DNA of 64,000 nucleotides from Stenopsyche tienmushanensis (GCA_008973525.1 WACJ01000292.1:124001-188000); one strand, 5' to 3'; positions 23,916 to 33,929 are shown, numbered from the stretch's first letter. Notes: generated by a model from the letters alone, not told the origin. Numbers and translations: made by a program.

Positions 23916-24493
23916 GTATTATATACCTTGCTTTCGTTCTGGTTTATAATCTGAATAAAGTTTCGGTATAAAACTATTTAAAATTGGTTTAATTTTATCA
24001 AGACGATCGCTTGTATCGGGTAAATTTTCATTGTTAGAAAAGTGACACGATCGCCATATTTGTCGAAACCCATCCCGATTCTTGGTTTTTGAAAATATTG
24101 GCGTTTCTATAGCAGGATCTGTCGACTAATAATCTAGTATCGTATCTTTGCGAATTTGGCCGATAAGCAAAATTAAACCCAAGTTTTTTTTTTATATCTA
24201 TGATATTTATCGGCCTCCATTTGATAGATTTCTTCGATTGTAACACAATTCATTTTGTTGGAGGTAACGGTAAGATGAGTTACTTCAACCATTACTTGAA
24301 ATAACTCATCTTCGTTGAATAATTGCACTGCATTAATTGTATCTTCGCGATCTCCCGAAAATCCAACAATTCCTGCTTGGCCTAAAAATGGCTCAATATT
24401 CGGAGGTGTATCGAAATCAGACCATTCAGGAATTATTATTTCTTCCGTATCACTTTCCTCGGAATCGCTAAATCGAATTGGCATCACTGCCAT
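23916..24493 (-). pseudogene. piggyBac transposase N-terminal fragment
   Basis: Begins at a plausible methionine, MAVMPIRFSDSEESDTEEI, the acidic start typical of piggyBac-like proteins. It continues through PFLGQAGIVGFSGDREDTIN and LFNEDELFQVMVEVTH. After frameshifts it resumes with STDPAIETPIFSKT, IWRSCHFSNNENLPDTSDR and LDKIKPILNSF, matching the conserved N-terminal half that precedes the first catalytic aspartate. The catalytic core is not present here. Fragments of similar enzymes at 25265, 29086, 33010 and 44030 cover other parts. Confidence 0.8.
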
Positions 24494-24775
24494 TTTTTTT
24501 TAAATCTTTGTTAGTGTTTCTAATCTAAACGAAACTAATTGCGTCGTAAAACTCAAAAGTTTGTCCCGAAGAACCTTTTTTTACTTAGACCGACTTGTCA
24601 TCACGCCGAGTGAAAGAGCTCGTGCTGTCTAGTGAACAATTCAATATTCTTCGTCCAAAAAACGTATTTTTTTAAAATAAAAATCGGATTTTCAGGATTA
24701 AAAAAAATGGTTTTAGGTCACATTTTTTGTCTAAAACCCTGGTTTTTCAAAACCTGCTTTGAAAACCCTAGCGTC
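24494..24775. other. piggyBac 5' flank and a short repeat
   Basis: 24640-24775 contains AAAACC/GGTTTT phrases similar to 46520-46610 (CGGATTTTCAGGAT next to GGTTTT). It appears to interrupt the R1-clade LINE on its right. Confidence 0.4.
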
Positions 24776-25036
24776 CACTTCGTTTGCGGCGTCTTACTTA
24801 GCAATCGCATGAGATGTTCCATCGTTAGGAACGGGCTGCATGCTGAGCCTTGGACGCAACCTTTAGTTGGCGTTTTGCAAGCTGTTGCTCCCGCGTGGTA
24901 AATTTTCACCGTCCGTTCGTTGAAGTAGTTTTGCAAAATGTCTGTGATGTTTTTAGGAGATGATTTCTTTTTTAGTATGCTAATTATTAGGGGCCACCAA
25001 GCGTTGTCGAACGCTCCTTTTATGTCTAGTGATATT
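24776..25036 (-). pseudogene. R1-clade LINE reverse transcriptase, downstream part
   Basis: Minus-strand reading begins SLDIKGAFDNAWWPL, containing the first catalytic aspartate of reverse transcriptase (motif A). It continues through ILQNYFNERTVKIYH to GCVQGSACSPFL, equivalent to the PQGS motif B. The frame then shifts and the copy is interrupted before the YADD motif. It is the continuation of 26289-27233 across the inserted elements, in the right order and orientation. Confidence 0.85.
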
Positions 25037-25166
25037 CAGTGGCGTAGCTAGGTAACCAAGGGCCCTGGGGCAAATTAAAAAATGGGGCCCCACTGCTATG
25101 TAAACTGATTAGGTTTTATCAAATAAAAATATGAAATATACAAATACTTTAAAAATGCTAAGCTAC

Positions 25167-26033
25167 TTAACGCTTTCGCGCGCGCACATCGTCAATCCCT
25201 TCGTCGCTGCAGCACATGTGTGCAAATAATGCGCTCAACCTAAACCTCGCGCCGGATTAGTCCTATGCCTACCGCGCTCCCAGACACAAAATCGAATCAT
25301 TTACAAAACATGGATCCAAAACATAGAGGAAGGTTATTTGACAACGAACCTAGAGGAACCAAAATTGATGCCAGTGTACTTAAATTGATGAATCCATTTC
25401 TCCACAAAGGTCATCATGTTTTTATGGAAAATTTTTATAATAATATATCATTATCTACTAAATTATTAGAAAAAAATACGCATACAACAGGGACATTACG
25501 TGCAAATAGAAAAGGAAATCCAGTAGAAATAACAAAGAAGAAAATTAAAAAAGGAGAACACATATGGTTAAGAAAAAATAATATATACAAAATGGTACGG
25601 TACTAGAGATGTATAAAGCATCACAACCAAATATCACTCGCAACTCATCGAAAAAACGAATAGATATGGAGTCGTAAAAATAAAGCCCATTCAAATTGTA
25701 ATTGTGTGTATTAGCGATGGTTTAAATAGTTTTAGTATTAAAAAAATACAATGGTTGAAAATCACTGAAAAGTGTAAAGAATACATTTAAAAAAACGTGT
25801 AGATCGATTTACTTGATGATAAATGTTTCGACGGCAATAAAAGTTCGGTCTTATCGCTGAAATGTTATCACCAAAAACGATTAATGAAGTGAAGAGGCAA
25901 ACACGAGAGAGAATAACTGACTCATTGTGTGTTCTGGCGATGGCTTAAGCACTAATACATATTCATGAATGTCGTCGGCAATCGGATTCACGGAAACGAG
26001 CTAAAATGACGATGCCGCGCGCGAAAGCGTTAA
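25167..26033 (+). mobile_element. piggyBac element nested in the MITE
   Basis: Bounded by TTAA (25167-25170 and 26030-26033), with inverted ends CGCTTTCGCGCGCG and, after a short mismatch, ATCGTCA on both sides. It is 867 bp, internally deleted. A related terminus stands alone at 46620-46672. The element sits inside the hAT-type MITE, making it the youngest of three nested insertions. Confidence 0.9.
25265..25720 (+). pseudogene. piggyBac transposase, central fragment
   Basis: Codons 25265-25606 include KGHHVFMENFYNNISLSTKL, THTTGTLRANRKGNPVEI and KKGEHIWLRKNNIY, the conserved piggyBac core around the second catalytic aspartate. That residue lies in a DNFY/DNWF motif in active enzymes and is glutamate here (MENFY). 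The reading continues in another frame with LIEKTNRYGVVKI to about 25720, then passes directly into the right end, so the third aspartate and cysteine-rich tail are deleted. The fragment at 44030-44470 continues the same phrase (LIEKTNRYGIIKI), implying a common parent. Confidence 0.85.
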
Positions 26034-26288
26034 GCTCTTTTTTGTGATTGACAACACTGCCAACCTACAGAAAGAATTTAGGGGAATTCCCTAGGCATAA
26101 CTTATGAATTTCTCTCAACTGAGTTGTCATGATTAAAGTGGGGTTGCAACCTGTCAAATTTATTTTGAAAATGGGAGAAATTTCCAAGAGTTCAGTTCGA
26201 TCGAGATTTCTGGTAAGGATTCGAGGGCCCCCTGAGCTTGAGGGCCCCGGGGCACTGCCCCGCCTAGCCCCTTGGTAGCTACGCGATG

Positions 26289-27233
26289 ACTATGACTTTT
26301 TTGTTTTCCTTATTTGCGGTTTTTGTTTGATTTATTGCGTGAGTTAATGCGTCTATGATATTTTTCTGAGGAGTGAAACCGTATTGTCGGTTGTTTATTT
26401 CTTCTGCTTGATGCAGTGTCCATTGAAGACGGTTTATTATTAATTTTTCTAATGCTTTTCCTAGTACTGGTATCAATCCAATCGGTCTGTATGACTGGAT
26501 GTTTGCTGTGTCTTTTCCTGGTTTTGGAACTATTTTTACTATTGACGTTTTCCACGCTTTGGGGAAATGGCCTATTCTTAATGCGGCGTTCAGTGTGCCG
26601 GTTATAGTTTGTTTTGCGAATTGGAATGTGTTGTCGCATATTCTGGGTGTGAAGTGATCGTATCCTGGGACCCCTTTTTTGTTCATCTTTTTGAATATAT
26701 ATTCTATTTCTTGTTCCGTAAAGTCTGGTTCGTTGTCAGTTATTTGTTGCTGTGAGGCAGCTGCTTCTGTTCTTATTATTTCATGATTTTTTTTGTCTAT
26801 GGATGGATCGTCGTCGGGGAAGAGATGGATTAGAAGTGCGTCGGCTGTTTCTTGGGCCGTAGCGCATGTTTTATCTCCAATTTTGAGAGTGCTTGGAGGC
26901 GGAGGGCGCGTTCGCTTATGTAGCGAGTTGATTTTCTGCCATGCTGTTTTTGTAGTTTGATGGGAGCAGAATTTTTTCCAGCTGTTTTTTTTGGGCTTTT
27001 TTATTGCTTTTTTGTATTCTGTTTTTGCCTCGAGATGTTTTGGTAAAGTTATTGCCGTTCTTTGTGGATTTGACGCGTTTAGTTTTCTTCTTGCTTGGAG
27101 GACTTTTATTTTTAGTTTTGACGTTGATGGTTAAGTAACTGTCTTCGATTTCGATCAGAGCTTGATTGAAAATATTGACCGAGAAATCAATGGAATTGTC
27201 ATTGCTAACGGTATTTAAAATGTCTTCGCTCAA
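26289..27233 (-). pseudogene. R1-clade LINE reverse transcriptase, upstream part
   Basis: Runs from a lysine-rich linker (near 26916-27233) through IFKKMNKKGVPGYDHFTPRI, LNAALRIGHFPKAWKTSIVK, SYRPIGLIPVLGKALEKLII and NNRQYGFTPQKNIIDAL. These are the fingers and the RPI/GF motifs typical of R1-clade ORF2 proteins. The endonuclease domain upstream is missing; at its 5' side the copy abuts Helitron sequence at about 27235-27300. Frames break several times. The next motif resumes at 25036 across the insertion. Confidence 0.85.
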
Positions 27234-27299
27234 ATCCTCTCTGAATTTTTACCACAAATCTTTCGGGTTGGATGGCGAACATGTGGTTAAAATGATGGC

Positions 27300-27801
27300 G
27301 AATAATGTTCGAATTTTCGTTCGATCAGTCTCAATGAAGTATGACCTTTGACATTAACCAACAGCATTCTTAAATAGTAACACTCGGCTTTATTTGGATG
27401 TAATGTGTAAATAGGGCCCAATGCATCAGATGAATACAGATTTCGATAGCCTTCATCGCGCATCCCTTGCTTACGTCGTTGAAAATTCTCGAATGAAGTA
27501 TTTCATGTATAATAGTTAGGGACTTGTGTGTACAATAATGTCTCTGCAAATACATCTTCACACAGCGCATGTGTTGGTTCAGCAGCAACATTTCTTGCAG
27601 TGTCTGCCTTTGTCCATTTTCGAGATGAACACTGAGATGAACAACATTCGGATTGCTACTGTGAATTGGGAAGCTCAAAATAGGCCAAAGAGCCTCGTCA
27701 CTGCTGATATATCGACCTGTTTGGAATTGAGTTTGAACTCGATCGTTGCGCGCATCAAGTCTTTCAATACTGACTACTGTCATATCGCTGCTTATTTGCA
27801 T
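27300..27801 (-). pseudogene. Helitron RepHel helicase fragment, internal part
   Basis: Minus-strand reading has TVVSIERLDARNDRVQTQ, TGRYISSDEALWPILSFPIH and PNVVHLSVHLENGQR. Then, in a second frame, it has DALGPIYTLHPNKAECYYLR followed by LLVNVKGHTS. This succession is characteristic of the region ahead of the PIF1-like helicase core in insect Helitron proteins. A frameshift and a cysteine/histidine-rich divergent insert separate the two parts. The rolling-circle nuclease domain and helicase walkers are absent here. Confidence 0.85.
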
Positions 27802-27864
27802 TTATACTTGATAGATTTGACTGAACGACAATATCCGACGTGATATCTTGATTTTTCCCTGATG

Positions 27865-28060
27865 TTCAAGATTTAAATTGTTTAATTTTTCACAAATATT
27901 CAAAAACGGGTATAATCCTGTAAACTGAAAACGACTAACATTTGTTGTTTTTTTTTTTAAATAAAATTCAAATTTGGTTAGGTTAGGTTTGTTTGTTTTC
28001 ATTGTGTCGAAATGAACGCGTTTTCAATTTACCAATAAATTAGCCCTCCCCCCCTTTAAC
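27865..28060 (+). repeat. repeat C, copy 2
   Basis: About 190 bp nearly identical to 13905-14110. It directly follows the Helitron helicase fragment, which suggests but does not prove a Helitron origin. Confidence 0.65.
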
Positions 28061-28065
28061 AGGAT

Positions 28066-28106
28066 TTTATTTATTTTATTTATTTATTTATTTGTGGAAA
28101 CCCAAC
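28066..28106. repeat. ATTT microsatellite
   Basis: Short tandem TTTA/ATTT units, followed by GTGGAAACCCAACAGC. Such a tract often ends a retroelement, but no body was identified. Confidence 0.6.
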
Positions 28107-28759
28107 AGCTTTACATATATAATTAGCTGTAGATTAGAAATATTACAAGCCAATAATAGGATTTCACATATAGAATTAGTTAAAATTAAAGGTAAAATTA
28201 TAACATGTACTCAAATTTAAAATTTAAAAGTTCGTAACCTTGTAGTTATTTCGTTTTTATTTATTTAGGATTTAACCCTTTATCCATTTAACACTGGGAT
28301 GCAAACTGTAATCGTAATGAATATCATATTGAAATGCAGCAATATTCAAATCAACATATACTTTCGATTCGCGTTGCACGTTGGTCGTCTGATTTTGATC
28401 GGATAGCACTCGAACGTACTTTTTCGATTGTTACGTACGTCAATAAGCGATTTGCTTAATTGCTCGTTTGTTCGAGAAGCTCGAATTCGCTTCTTTTTAC
28501 GTGCTGGTGGATTTACTAAGTGACGAAAGTTTGGGAGGCATATTTTTTAATGAAGCATTTAAAAAGTGCTTGCGTTAAATAACTTGAATTTAATTTAACT
28601 CGCATCGATGGTAATAATGTACGATAAACTGCAAATGACATTGGCGTTTGCTGTTTGAATGCAGGCGTATGTGTTGTATGTGACGACACTGCGCCACCTA
28701 CTGCAACTTGTACGTACTATATACGCATAAACGCAAACACGTAAAAAATCAACGGGCCT
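28107..28759. other. noncoding DNA
   Basis: AT-rich. TTAACCCTTTATCC at 28272 resembles a piggyBac terminus but has no partner end. Confidence 0.4.
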
Positions 28760-28935
28760 TATTTTTTCACTTTGGATCGGCGGCGGTTACGAGGCGTAGA
28801 TTGCGCTTTCGAGGGACTCCAGACCGAATCCCATTTCGAACTGAATTACAAGTAAATTATGGTCCGAACTCCCAGCTGGAATTCCGATCCGAATTGACTT
28901 GAATAGCACTCCGCACGTCTTTTATATCCGACCTC
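28760..28935 (+). repeat. LTR fragment (TGTAACG family, diverged)
   Basis: GGTTACGAGGCGTAGA and, further on, CACGTCTTTTATA-TCCGAC resemble the LTR at 31553-32379 (GGTTGCGAGGCGTAGA and CACCTCTTTTATACAC). The TTTTATA may be the LTR TATA box. Confidence 0.45.
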
Positions 28936-29085
28936 CTTGCTTTTATATTTTTATAGAAAATTTGAAAACTTCTTTTTGAAGAAATTAAAATATGATTCTA
29001 CACACAATGGTACATTGTTCTGTATACAAACATATTTGTATGTAGCACGAATCAAGTCGAGCTAAAGAGTTAGATCTCCGGGATT

Positions 29086-29350
29086 TTATTTTTTATCGTC
29101 GGCTGTAAATATATTTATATAAAGTAATATATTTTTTTCAAAATTCACGGAAGTCGTCGAGATCGACCAAATTTTGCTTAAAGATCGACCGGTTGGACGC
29201 CCCTGTTTTAGGAGTTTCTTATACCATGTCATGGTTCTTGTGATGCTTTTTACTAAGCTTATCATAATATCGCTCCTATCTACACCTCCCATTTTTTTAC
29301 TTTTATCTTTAGGTACGGCAGGTACGAGTTCGTCAATTTTGATTATTTGT
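29086..29350 (-). pseudogene. piggyBac transposase C-terminal fragment with hAT-type end inserted
   Basis: Minus-strand reading ends with VPAVPKDKSKKMGGVDRSDI, then MTWYKKLL. This is the hallmark MGGVD(R/L)xD motif holding the third catalytic aspartate of piggyBac. Immediately after WYKKLL the sequence changes to CAGGGGCGTCCAACCGGTCG (complement of 29187-29206), which looks like a hAT terminal repeat that disrupts the gene. No matching second end is found. Confidence 0.75.
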
Positions 29351-29505
29351 TATTGCAGTTTCTACAAATTTTGGAGTATGAATTGTCGACAACACAGTTA
29401 CGTCTCTTAGGTCTTTCCATGGTAGACATTCCATAGAACAGTTCATCATGTTTTATAATGTAATTTTTCTTGCTTTTTCTTTTGCAAACATATCCATTAT
29501 ATCGT
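29351..29505. other. junction DNA
   Basis: May contain further degraded piggyBac sequence; not certain. Confidence 0.3.
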
Positions 29506-29800
29506 CATAATTTTATGTTTTTGCAACGACAAATTGATATTATAGACATGTTTGTTAATCACTCTAGTTCTGTAAGAACGAAGGTAGGACTAGACAATTT
29601 TAAATTTGCTAAACAAACGTTCGCAGGAAGCCAGGAACTATTGTTCCTGGCATTTTTATGAAAATCCTTAACGCTGTATCTAGATTAACATGTGTTTTGT
29701 AATGCGAGTTCGTATTTTTTTGGATGATTTGAAAAGCGTCCTTATTACCTAGAATTTTAAACATTTTTATGGATTGATATTTGAAATTCAATTTAAAATG
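29506..29800 (-). pseudogene. hAT transposase tail (AERSFSKLK-type lineage), copy 1
   Basis: Minus-strand reading gives HVNLDTALRIFIKMPGT and, after a frameshift, LASCERLFSKFKIV and SYLRS. These correspond to the NLDxALRI...ERSFSKLKxIKxYLRS block of a hAT lineage distinct from the TSVEAER one. A close copy is at 32758-33000. CCAGGAACTATTGTTCCTGG at about 29630 is a small palindrome unique to this copy. Confidence 0.7.
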
Positions 29801-30159
29801 TAAATTGTTTAGTATTCAAGTTGCTATTATATTTTAATGCTAGGTCTGGCACATCTTTAAGGTAGTGCTTTTCAATTTCTTAAGGGGGGAGATACCTTTA
29901 GAACAGGTGAAATCAGTCAATTTTAATGAATTATTTTCAAGGTGATAAATAATGTGATCATTTATATATTTTGACATCTTATTGATACATTATTAAAGTG
30001 TAAAAAAACATATGATTTTTTTATTTTTTTTTACAAAATGGCCGTTCTGTAAAATATTTTTCAAGCGTCTGCTGGGAGACATCGAAAACTGCTGCACCTG
30101 TCAAAATTTTTCTATTTATCTGAAATAAAAAAGTTGGTTTTATTTCGATTACTGATATA

Positions 30160-30323
30160 TTAAAGGGAAGGATATACCTATAAAATAATAAAAAAAGTTT
30201 AAAAATAAAATTTATATCGGCTGTTTAATAAAAAGTCCAGATTTTTGGCTATTTTTCAACAGTTTTGACCCCAAAAAAATATTTATTAACCCGATATCTG
30301 TAAACTTATAGGTATATCCTTCC
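30160..30323. mobile_element. small TTAA-type MITE nested in Kolobok-like element 2
   Basis: Starts TTAAAGGGAAGGATATACCT and ends with the inverted TTATAGGTATATCCTTCC. About 165 bp and AT-rich. The right TTAA is lost. Its end resembles that of its host (GGGAGATACCT versus GGAAGGATATACCT), so it may be a non-autonomous relative. Confidence 0.6.
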
Positions 30324-30519
30324 GATAATACTATAAAGAGAAATCTCTGAAAATTTCAGCCTAATCGGTCAATAAATTTTTGAGTTACAGCACGAGCAGT
30401 TTTTGAAAACAGAGTTTCGAGATAATCGCGTTCAAAGTTTCGATTCAGTATAATTATAACTTAATGTGACTTACCGATCAATCGGCGATTCTGAATCCAT
30501 ACAATAAACCTTCGACCTT

Positions 30520-31245
30520 CTAAAAAAGCTGATTATCTTCGAGCTGCTGCTGTTTTCGACCAGTACGAGCTGTTTTGGTTTCGGAAAGACTCATCCGGTT
30601 CTGTTTCACTATTCGTGCCTCATCGGTATTTTCAGCGAAAACTTTACAATAGGTGCCAACAATTATACCCAGCTCATTCATAAGTTTGAGAATTGAGGTG
30701 TAGCCTTCATTAAATATGCTTTCAACAATTTTTAGCCCAGAATTGAGTTGCTTTGGACATATTCGCCAAATTATCGCAATGAAACTTTTGTTGGCATTCT
30801 GGGTATGGCCACCCAAGCATCTTTCCAGTAAATCATCTCTGGACAAACCTTCGTAAATTGGTAGAAGATGTTGTTTTATATCGTCGCCAAGTAATGGAGT
30901 AAGATCTTCAAGCTGGGGATCTTTACCTAAAGCGATGGCTTTCTGCCATTTGCACCAACTCTCGGCTCCAGTCGGACAGTTGTTGTGTTGTGGATTTTTT
31001 TTCTTTGAAAAAATATGGTAATAAGTAGCCATAATTTCTCGTTTCATATCTTCTACACTAACGTTTCTTCGAATACTTAAACCATAATATGTTGTAAGTT
31101 TTTTTACAACGTTTTCTATCAACTTCCCTTTTCTTGATGTTTTTTTATCTGTCGCAGTCTGGAGCTCATTCTCTTCTCAACATGGCCAACACACTCACTT
31201 TTCACAATAGTCAAATCATCACCGTAAGGTTTAGAATCTAAAATT
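30520..31245 (-). pseudogene. Mutator-like (PF20700-type) transposase, C-terminal half
   Basis: The reading starts at about 31245 with VKSECVGHVEKRMSSRLR, shifts frame by one at 31119-31122, and continues for 200 codons. It contains LTTYYGLSIRRNVS, CPTGAESWCKWQ and LLERCLGGHTQNANKSF. The order and spacing match the second half of PF20700-type transposases through to a C-terminal stop. The TQN-x-N-E-S motif of the family, intact in element 1, has lysine instead of glutamate here. The N-terminal half with the first aspartate is gone, so it is inactive. The intact 200-codon frame suggests fairly recent decay. Confidence 0.85.
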
Positions 31246-31552
31246 GCCTTGAAAATTAAAAAATATACAAACTTACTGTGAAAGAAGCATTGCTCCGACC
31301 CAAGCTCTCTGAGTTGATGACAGTATGCGGACTGACGTTTTTGATAATAATTCCATTTATATTCAATATTTCGATTATTCCTTTTAACATATACATTCGA
31401 ATTATGTAAAAAAAAAAATTTTTTTGAAAATTCTAAAGGTATCTCCCCTCTTAAGTGAGCACCAGCTACTCTTTTGAGTCTGAAAATACTTCTCCGCACC
31501 CCATTGAAAAATGTGTTTCGATTTTTTTTATTTATTGTAAAAAAAATACATG

Positions 31553-32379
31553 TGTAACGTGGGCGCCCTCTGCCGAATTTCGGGGCCCAGTTATCTTCGC
31601 CGCGGACCGGTCGCTTTTCTTCTTCTATTCTTCCGGCGCGCGACGGTATCCTCAGCGCGGGTTTTCCAATAGCCCACGGCTGCCGCGTCTCCCGAAACGT
31701 CGGCGAAAAGGATTCAAATAATGGGGAGGGGGTGGTGGATGGTGAATCTTCGGACGATGAATTTCAAAGATGGCCTCTTCTTTTGAATATTTTATTGTCT
31801 TCACTTGTAGAGGCTACGGTTGCGAGGCGTAGACCGAGTTTCAACGCTGCTAGCTCAACCAAAGTTATGTCGGGGACTCGGGACTCGGGGCTGACTCTAT
31901 CAGTCGTCGAGCCGAAGCTCGACTCCCGAAGAAGCTTCGAATTTGACGGTGACGGTTGTCGAGCCGAAGCTCGACTCCCCAAGGAGAGCTGCTGTATGGT
32001 GCCCTGCACCTCTTTTATACACGGTTTAATGATCCCCTTCTCTTTCATCGATCTTTCTGGACGCCAATTGCATTGCGTAGTTGTATCGGAATTTTTATGG
32101 TAATTGCTGCTTATCTCATTGCTTAATTGATATGGCGCTTCGAGCGCGTTCTATCATTGTTATTTGATCCTATGGAATGCTAATCGTCCTTCCAGAAAGG
32201 TCGATCATTTGATGCTTTTATCAAGAGTCTTTATTATGGTCGTTAAGATACGAGAATTGATGGATCATTTAACCGAGTATCGTTACGCTTCTAGAAATTC
32301 TTTCCCTTGAAATGGAAATTTCCAGGCTTGCACGGCAATCCTGTCTCTTTGGTTGGGGATTTCCCAACTCCACGTTACA
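31553..32379 (+). mobile_element. solo LTR (TGTAACG family)
   Basis: An 827-bp unit starting TGTAACGTGG and ending CCACGTTACA, giving 10-bp inverted tips with canonical TG...CA. It is flanked by the direct repeat CATG (31549-31552 and 32380-32383). No internal gag-pol sequence adjoins, so it is a solo LTR left by recombination. It contains two GTCGAGCCGAAGCTCGACTC palindromic repeats (about 31907 and 31957) and CTCTTTTATACAC as a probable TATA region. A 4-bp duplication fits Gypsy-like elements. The GC-rich first 160 bp explains the long but non-coding open frames here. Confidence 0.85.
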
Positions 32380-32383
32380 CATG

Positions 32384-32545
32384 TTTTGCGAAATAGCGTG
32401 GACTCAGGAGCGGGGAGGAGGATATATGGTCCTCAAAGACGTTGTTTTCTCTTCAGCATATTTATTGACTCCACTTTGGACAGGCTGCGGCTGCGAGGCA
32501 TAGAGGACCCAATCGAGATTTTACTTATTTTTCGAAGGTCAGATC
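32384..32545 (+). repeat. LTR fragment (TGTAACG family)
   Basis: CTCAAAGACG-TTGTTTTCTC and CCACTTTGGACAG, then GCTGCGAGGCATAGA, parallel 34690-34740 and the mid-LTR at 31815. A truncated second LTR copy next to the solo LTR. Confidence 0.6.
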
Positions 32546-32757
32546 GAAGATCGCCTTACGAAAAAGAGGTGTATGCTTTTGAAATTTTGCGTTCAATTCT
32601 TTTCAAATCATTTCAAATGTTTTTACAATATTCGAAAATATTGTAAAAAATTGTCTTCGTTATCTATTAAATGACGATATAAAGTGTGATGTTCACCTTT
32701 TTTCTTTCATTATTGATTAAAAAGAATGTCTCCACATTCTTATTTTAATATTTTTAA

Positions 32758-33000
32758 TTGATATTATAGACATGTTTGTTAATCACTCGTCTTGTAAAAG
32801 TGAAGGTACGACTAGAAAATTTTAAATTTGCTAAACAAACGTTCGCAGGAAGTTGTTCCTGCCGTTTTTATGAAAATCCTTAACGGTGTATCTAGATTAG
32901 CATATATGTTTTGTAATGCGAGTTCGTATTTTTTTGATGATTTGGAAAGCGTCCATATTCTCTAAATTTTCTAAAATTTTCATGACTTGATATTTCTATT
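32758..33000 (-). pseudogene. hAT transposase tail (AERSFSKLK-type lineage), copy 2
   Basis: Nearly the same as 29506-29800, including the phrase CTAAACAAACGTTCGCAGGA, with different small deletions. Too decayed to read as one frame. Confidence 0.65.
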
Positions 33001-33004
33001 CGTA

Positions 33005-33130
33005 TTTACGTTGGACCAGAAGTGGTAGTTACCGTATGTTATATGGGCAATTCCTAATAAGGATTTTATTATGTTATCTCTGAATTGCAGAAATCTTACG
33101 TCGTTTTCATTTTCATAAGAAAAATCTAAA
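33005..33130 (-). pseudogene. piggyBac C-terminal shred
   Basis: GTTATATGGGCAAT-CCTAATAAGGATTTT and AATTGCAGAAA are shared with 44150-44240, where the frame reads as piggyBac. Confidence 0.5.
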
Positions 33131-33202
33131 AGGGCCTAAATATTTTATACAATTTTACAATAATTATTTTTATTTCCTATGTACACATACATAAAAACTA
33201 TA

Positions 33203-33720
33203 CTGTTGCGTTTAAGCCCCTTGCCGTCTTCGGGGGCCCGCAATCTTCGTCGCAGCTGCCTCAAGCAGACCACCACGAGGGCGTCTCGAATCGCGGGGCG
33301 CTCCGGAGGCCGGACGCACCCCTGCGTCTCTCATCTCGGCCCAAAGGGCCTCGACGAGAAGCGAGGGGGCTCCGCCCTCAGGGGTGAAGGAGCCCCGCGG
33401 CGCCGAGACAAACTCGAAACATCCGCGACGGAAAAATGCCTATACCTCCGCCGAGGGGGCGATTCTTTATCCTCGACCGCTCATACGACGACACCAAAAA
33501 GGAGGAAACCTCAAAACGATAGGGAAACAATTAAAACATGATGAACTTCGTTTAATAAATTTTATTTACCATTTTGTGATACGGCAGACGATCACGACGC
33601 AGAGGCTTGATGATGGAAACGTAGCGCGAAATTGGCGGCAAATGAGCCACCAATAGTCAACACGACTGGTCCCCAAAGCGTCCAGAACGGAATAGAAAGA
33701 ATTAGCTCGGCCCACCCTTA
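33203..33720 (+). repeat. GC-rich LTR-like segment
   Basis: Begins TGTTGCG; then CCCTTGCCGTCTTCGGGG and CAATCTTCGTCGC parallel the start of the solo LTR (CCCTCTGCCGAATTTCGGGG and ATCTTCGCCGC). It is probably a related LTR subfamily. The right boundary is uncertain. Open frames of 90-120 codons are compositional, with no family resemblance. Confidence 0.4.
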
Positions 33721-33929
33721 AGAACGGTTGAGGTCCGAACGTAATTAAAAACGGCCCGCTTTGACGACCAAAATCGATATTAAACGACGAAATTAATTAA
33801 TTTATTTTTATAATCAATAAAATCAATCGCAAATTATTCCCACGCTACAATACTATATTTACATTGTGCAATCTTAATAATTATTATAAAATAATGACCA
33901 ATTAATGTGATACCTGCGCTTTTTTCGAT
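33721..33929. other. noncoding DNA
   Basis: AT-rich, nothing recognised. Confidence 0.4.

Larger units (their letters stand above)
25037..26288. mobile_element. hAT-type MITE containing a nested piggyBac
   Basis: The left end CAGTGGCGTAGCTAGGTAAC and right end (complement of TAGCTACGCGATG) form imperfect inverted repeats, followed inward by matching GGGCCC-rich sequence on both sides. Without the nested piggyBac the element is about 385 bp with no coding capacity, fitting a hAT-type MITE. It splits the R1-clade reverse transcriptase immediately before motif A. I could not define an 8-bp target duplication with confidence. Confidence 0.7.
29880..31454 (-). mobile_element. Kolobok-like (TTAA) DNA transposon 2
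   Basis: TTAA at 29880-29883 and 31451-31454 borders inverted ends GGGGGGAGATACCTTTAGAA and, on the right, the complement of TTCTAAAGGTATCTCCCCTC (19 of 20 positions match). It is 1,575 bp. The minus strand has the downstream half of a Mutator-like transposase. The termini differ from element 1, so this is a second family of the same superfamily. Confidence 0.85.

Noticed and set aside
25029..26296. 8-bp target duplication around the hAT-type MITE
   Set aside because: Flanks GTGATATT and ACTATGAC (or GATGACTA) do not match; the insertion is supported by the split reading frame instead.
31732..32103. 123-codon frame and an opposing 94-codon frame
   Set aside because: Both lie wholly inside the solo LTR and do not resemble a protein family.
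33179..33656. Overlapping 90-120 codon frames in a GC-rich segment
   Set aside because: The composition alone explains them; the segment aligns in part with a noncoding LTR.
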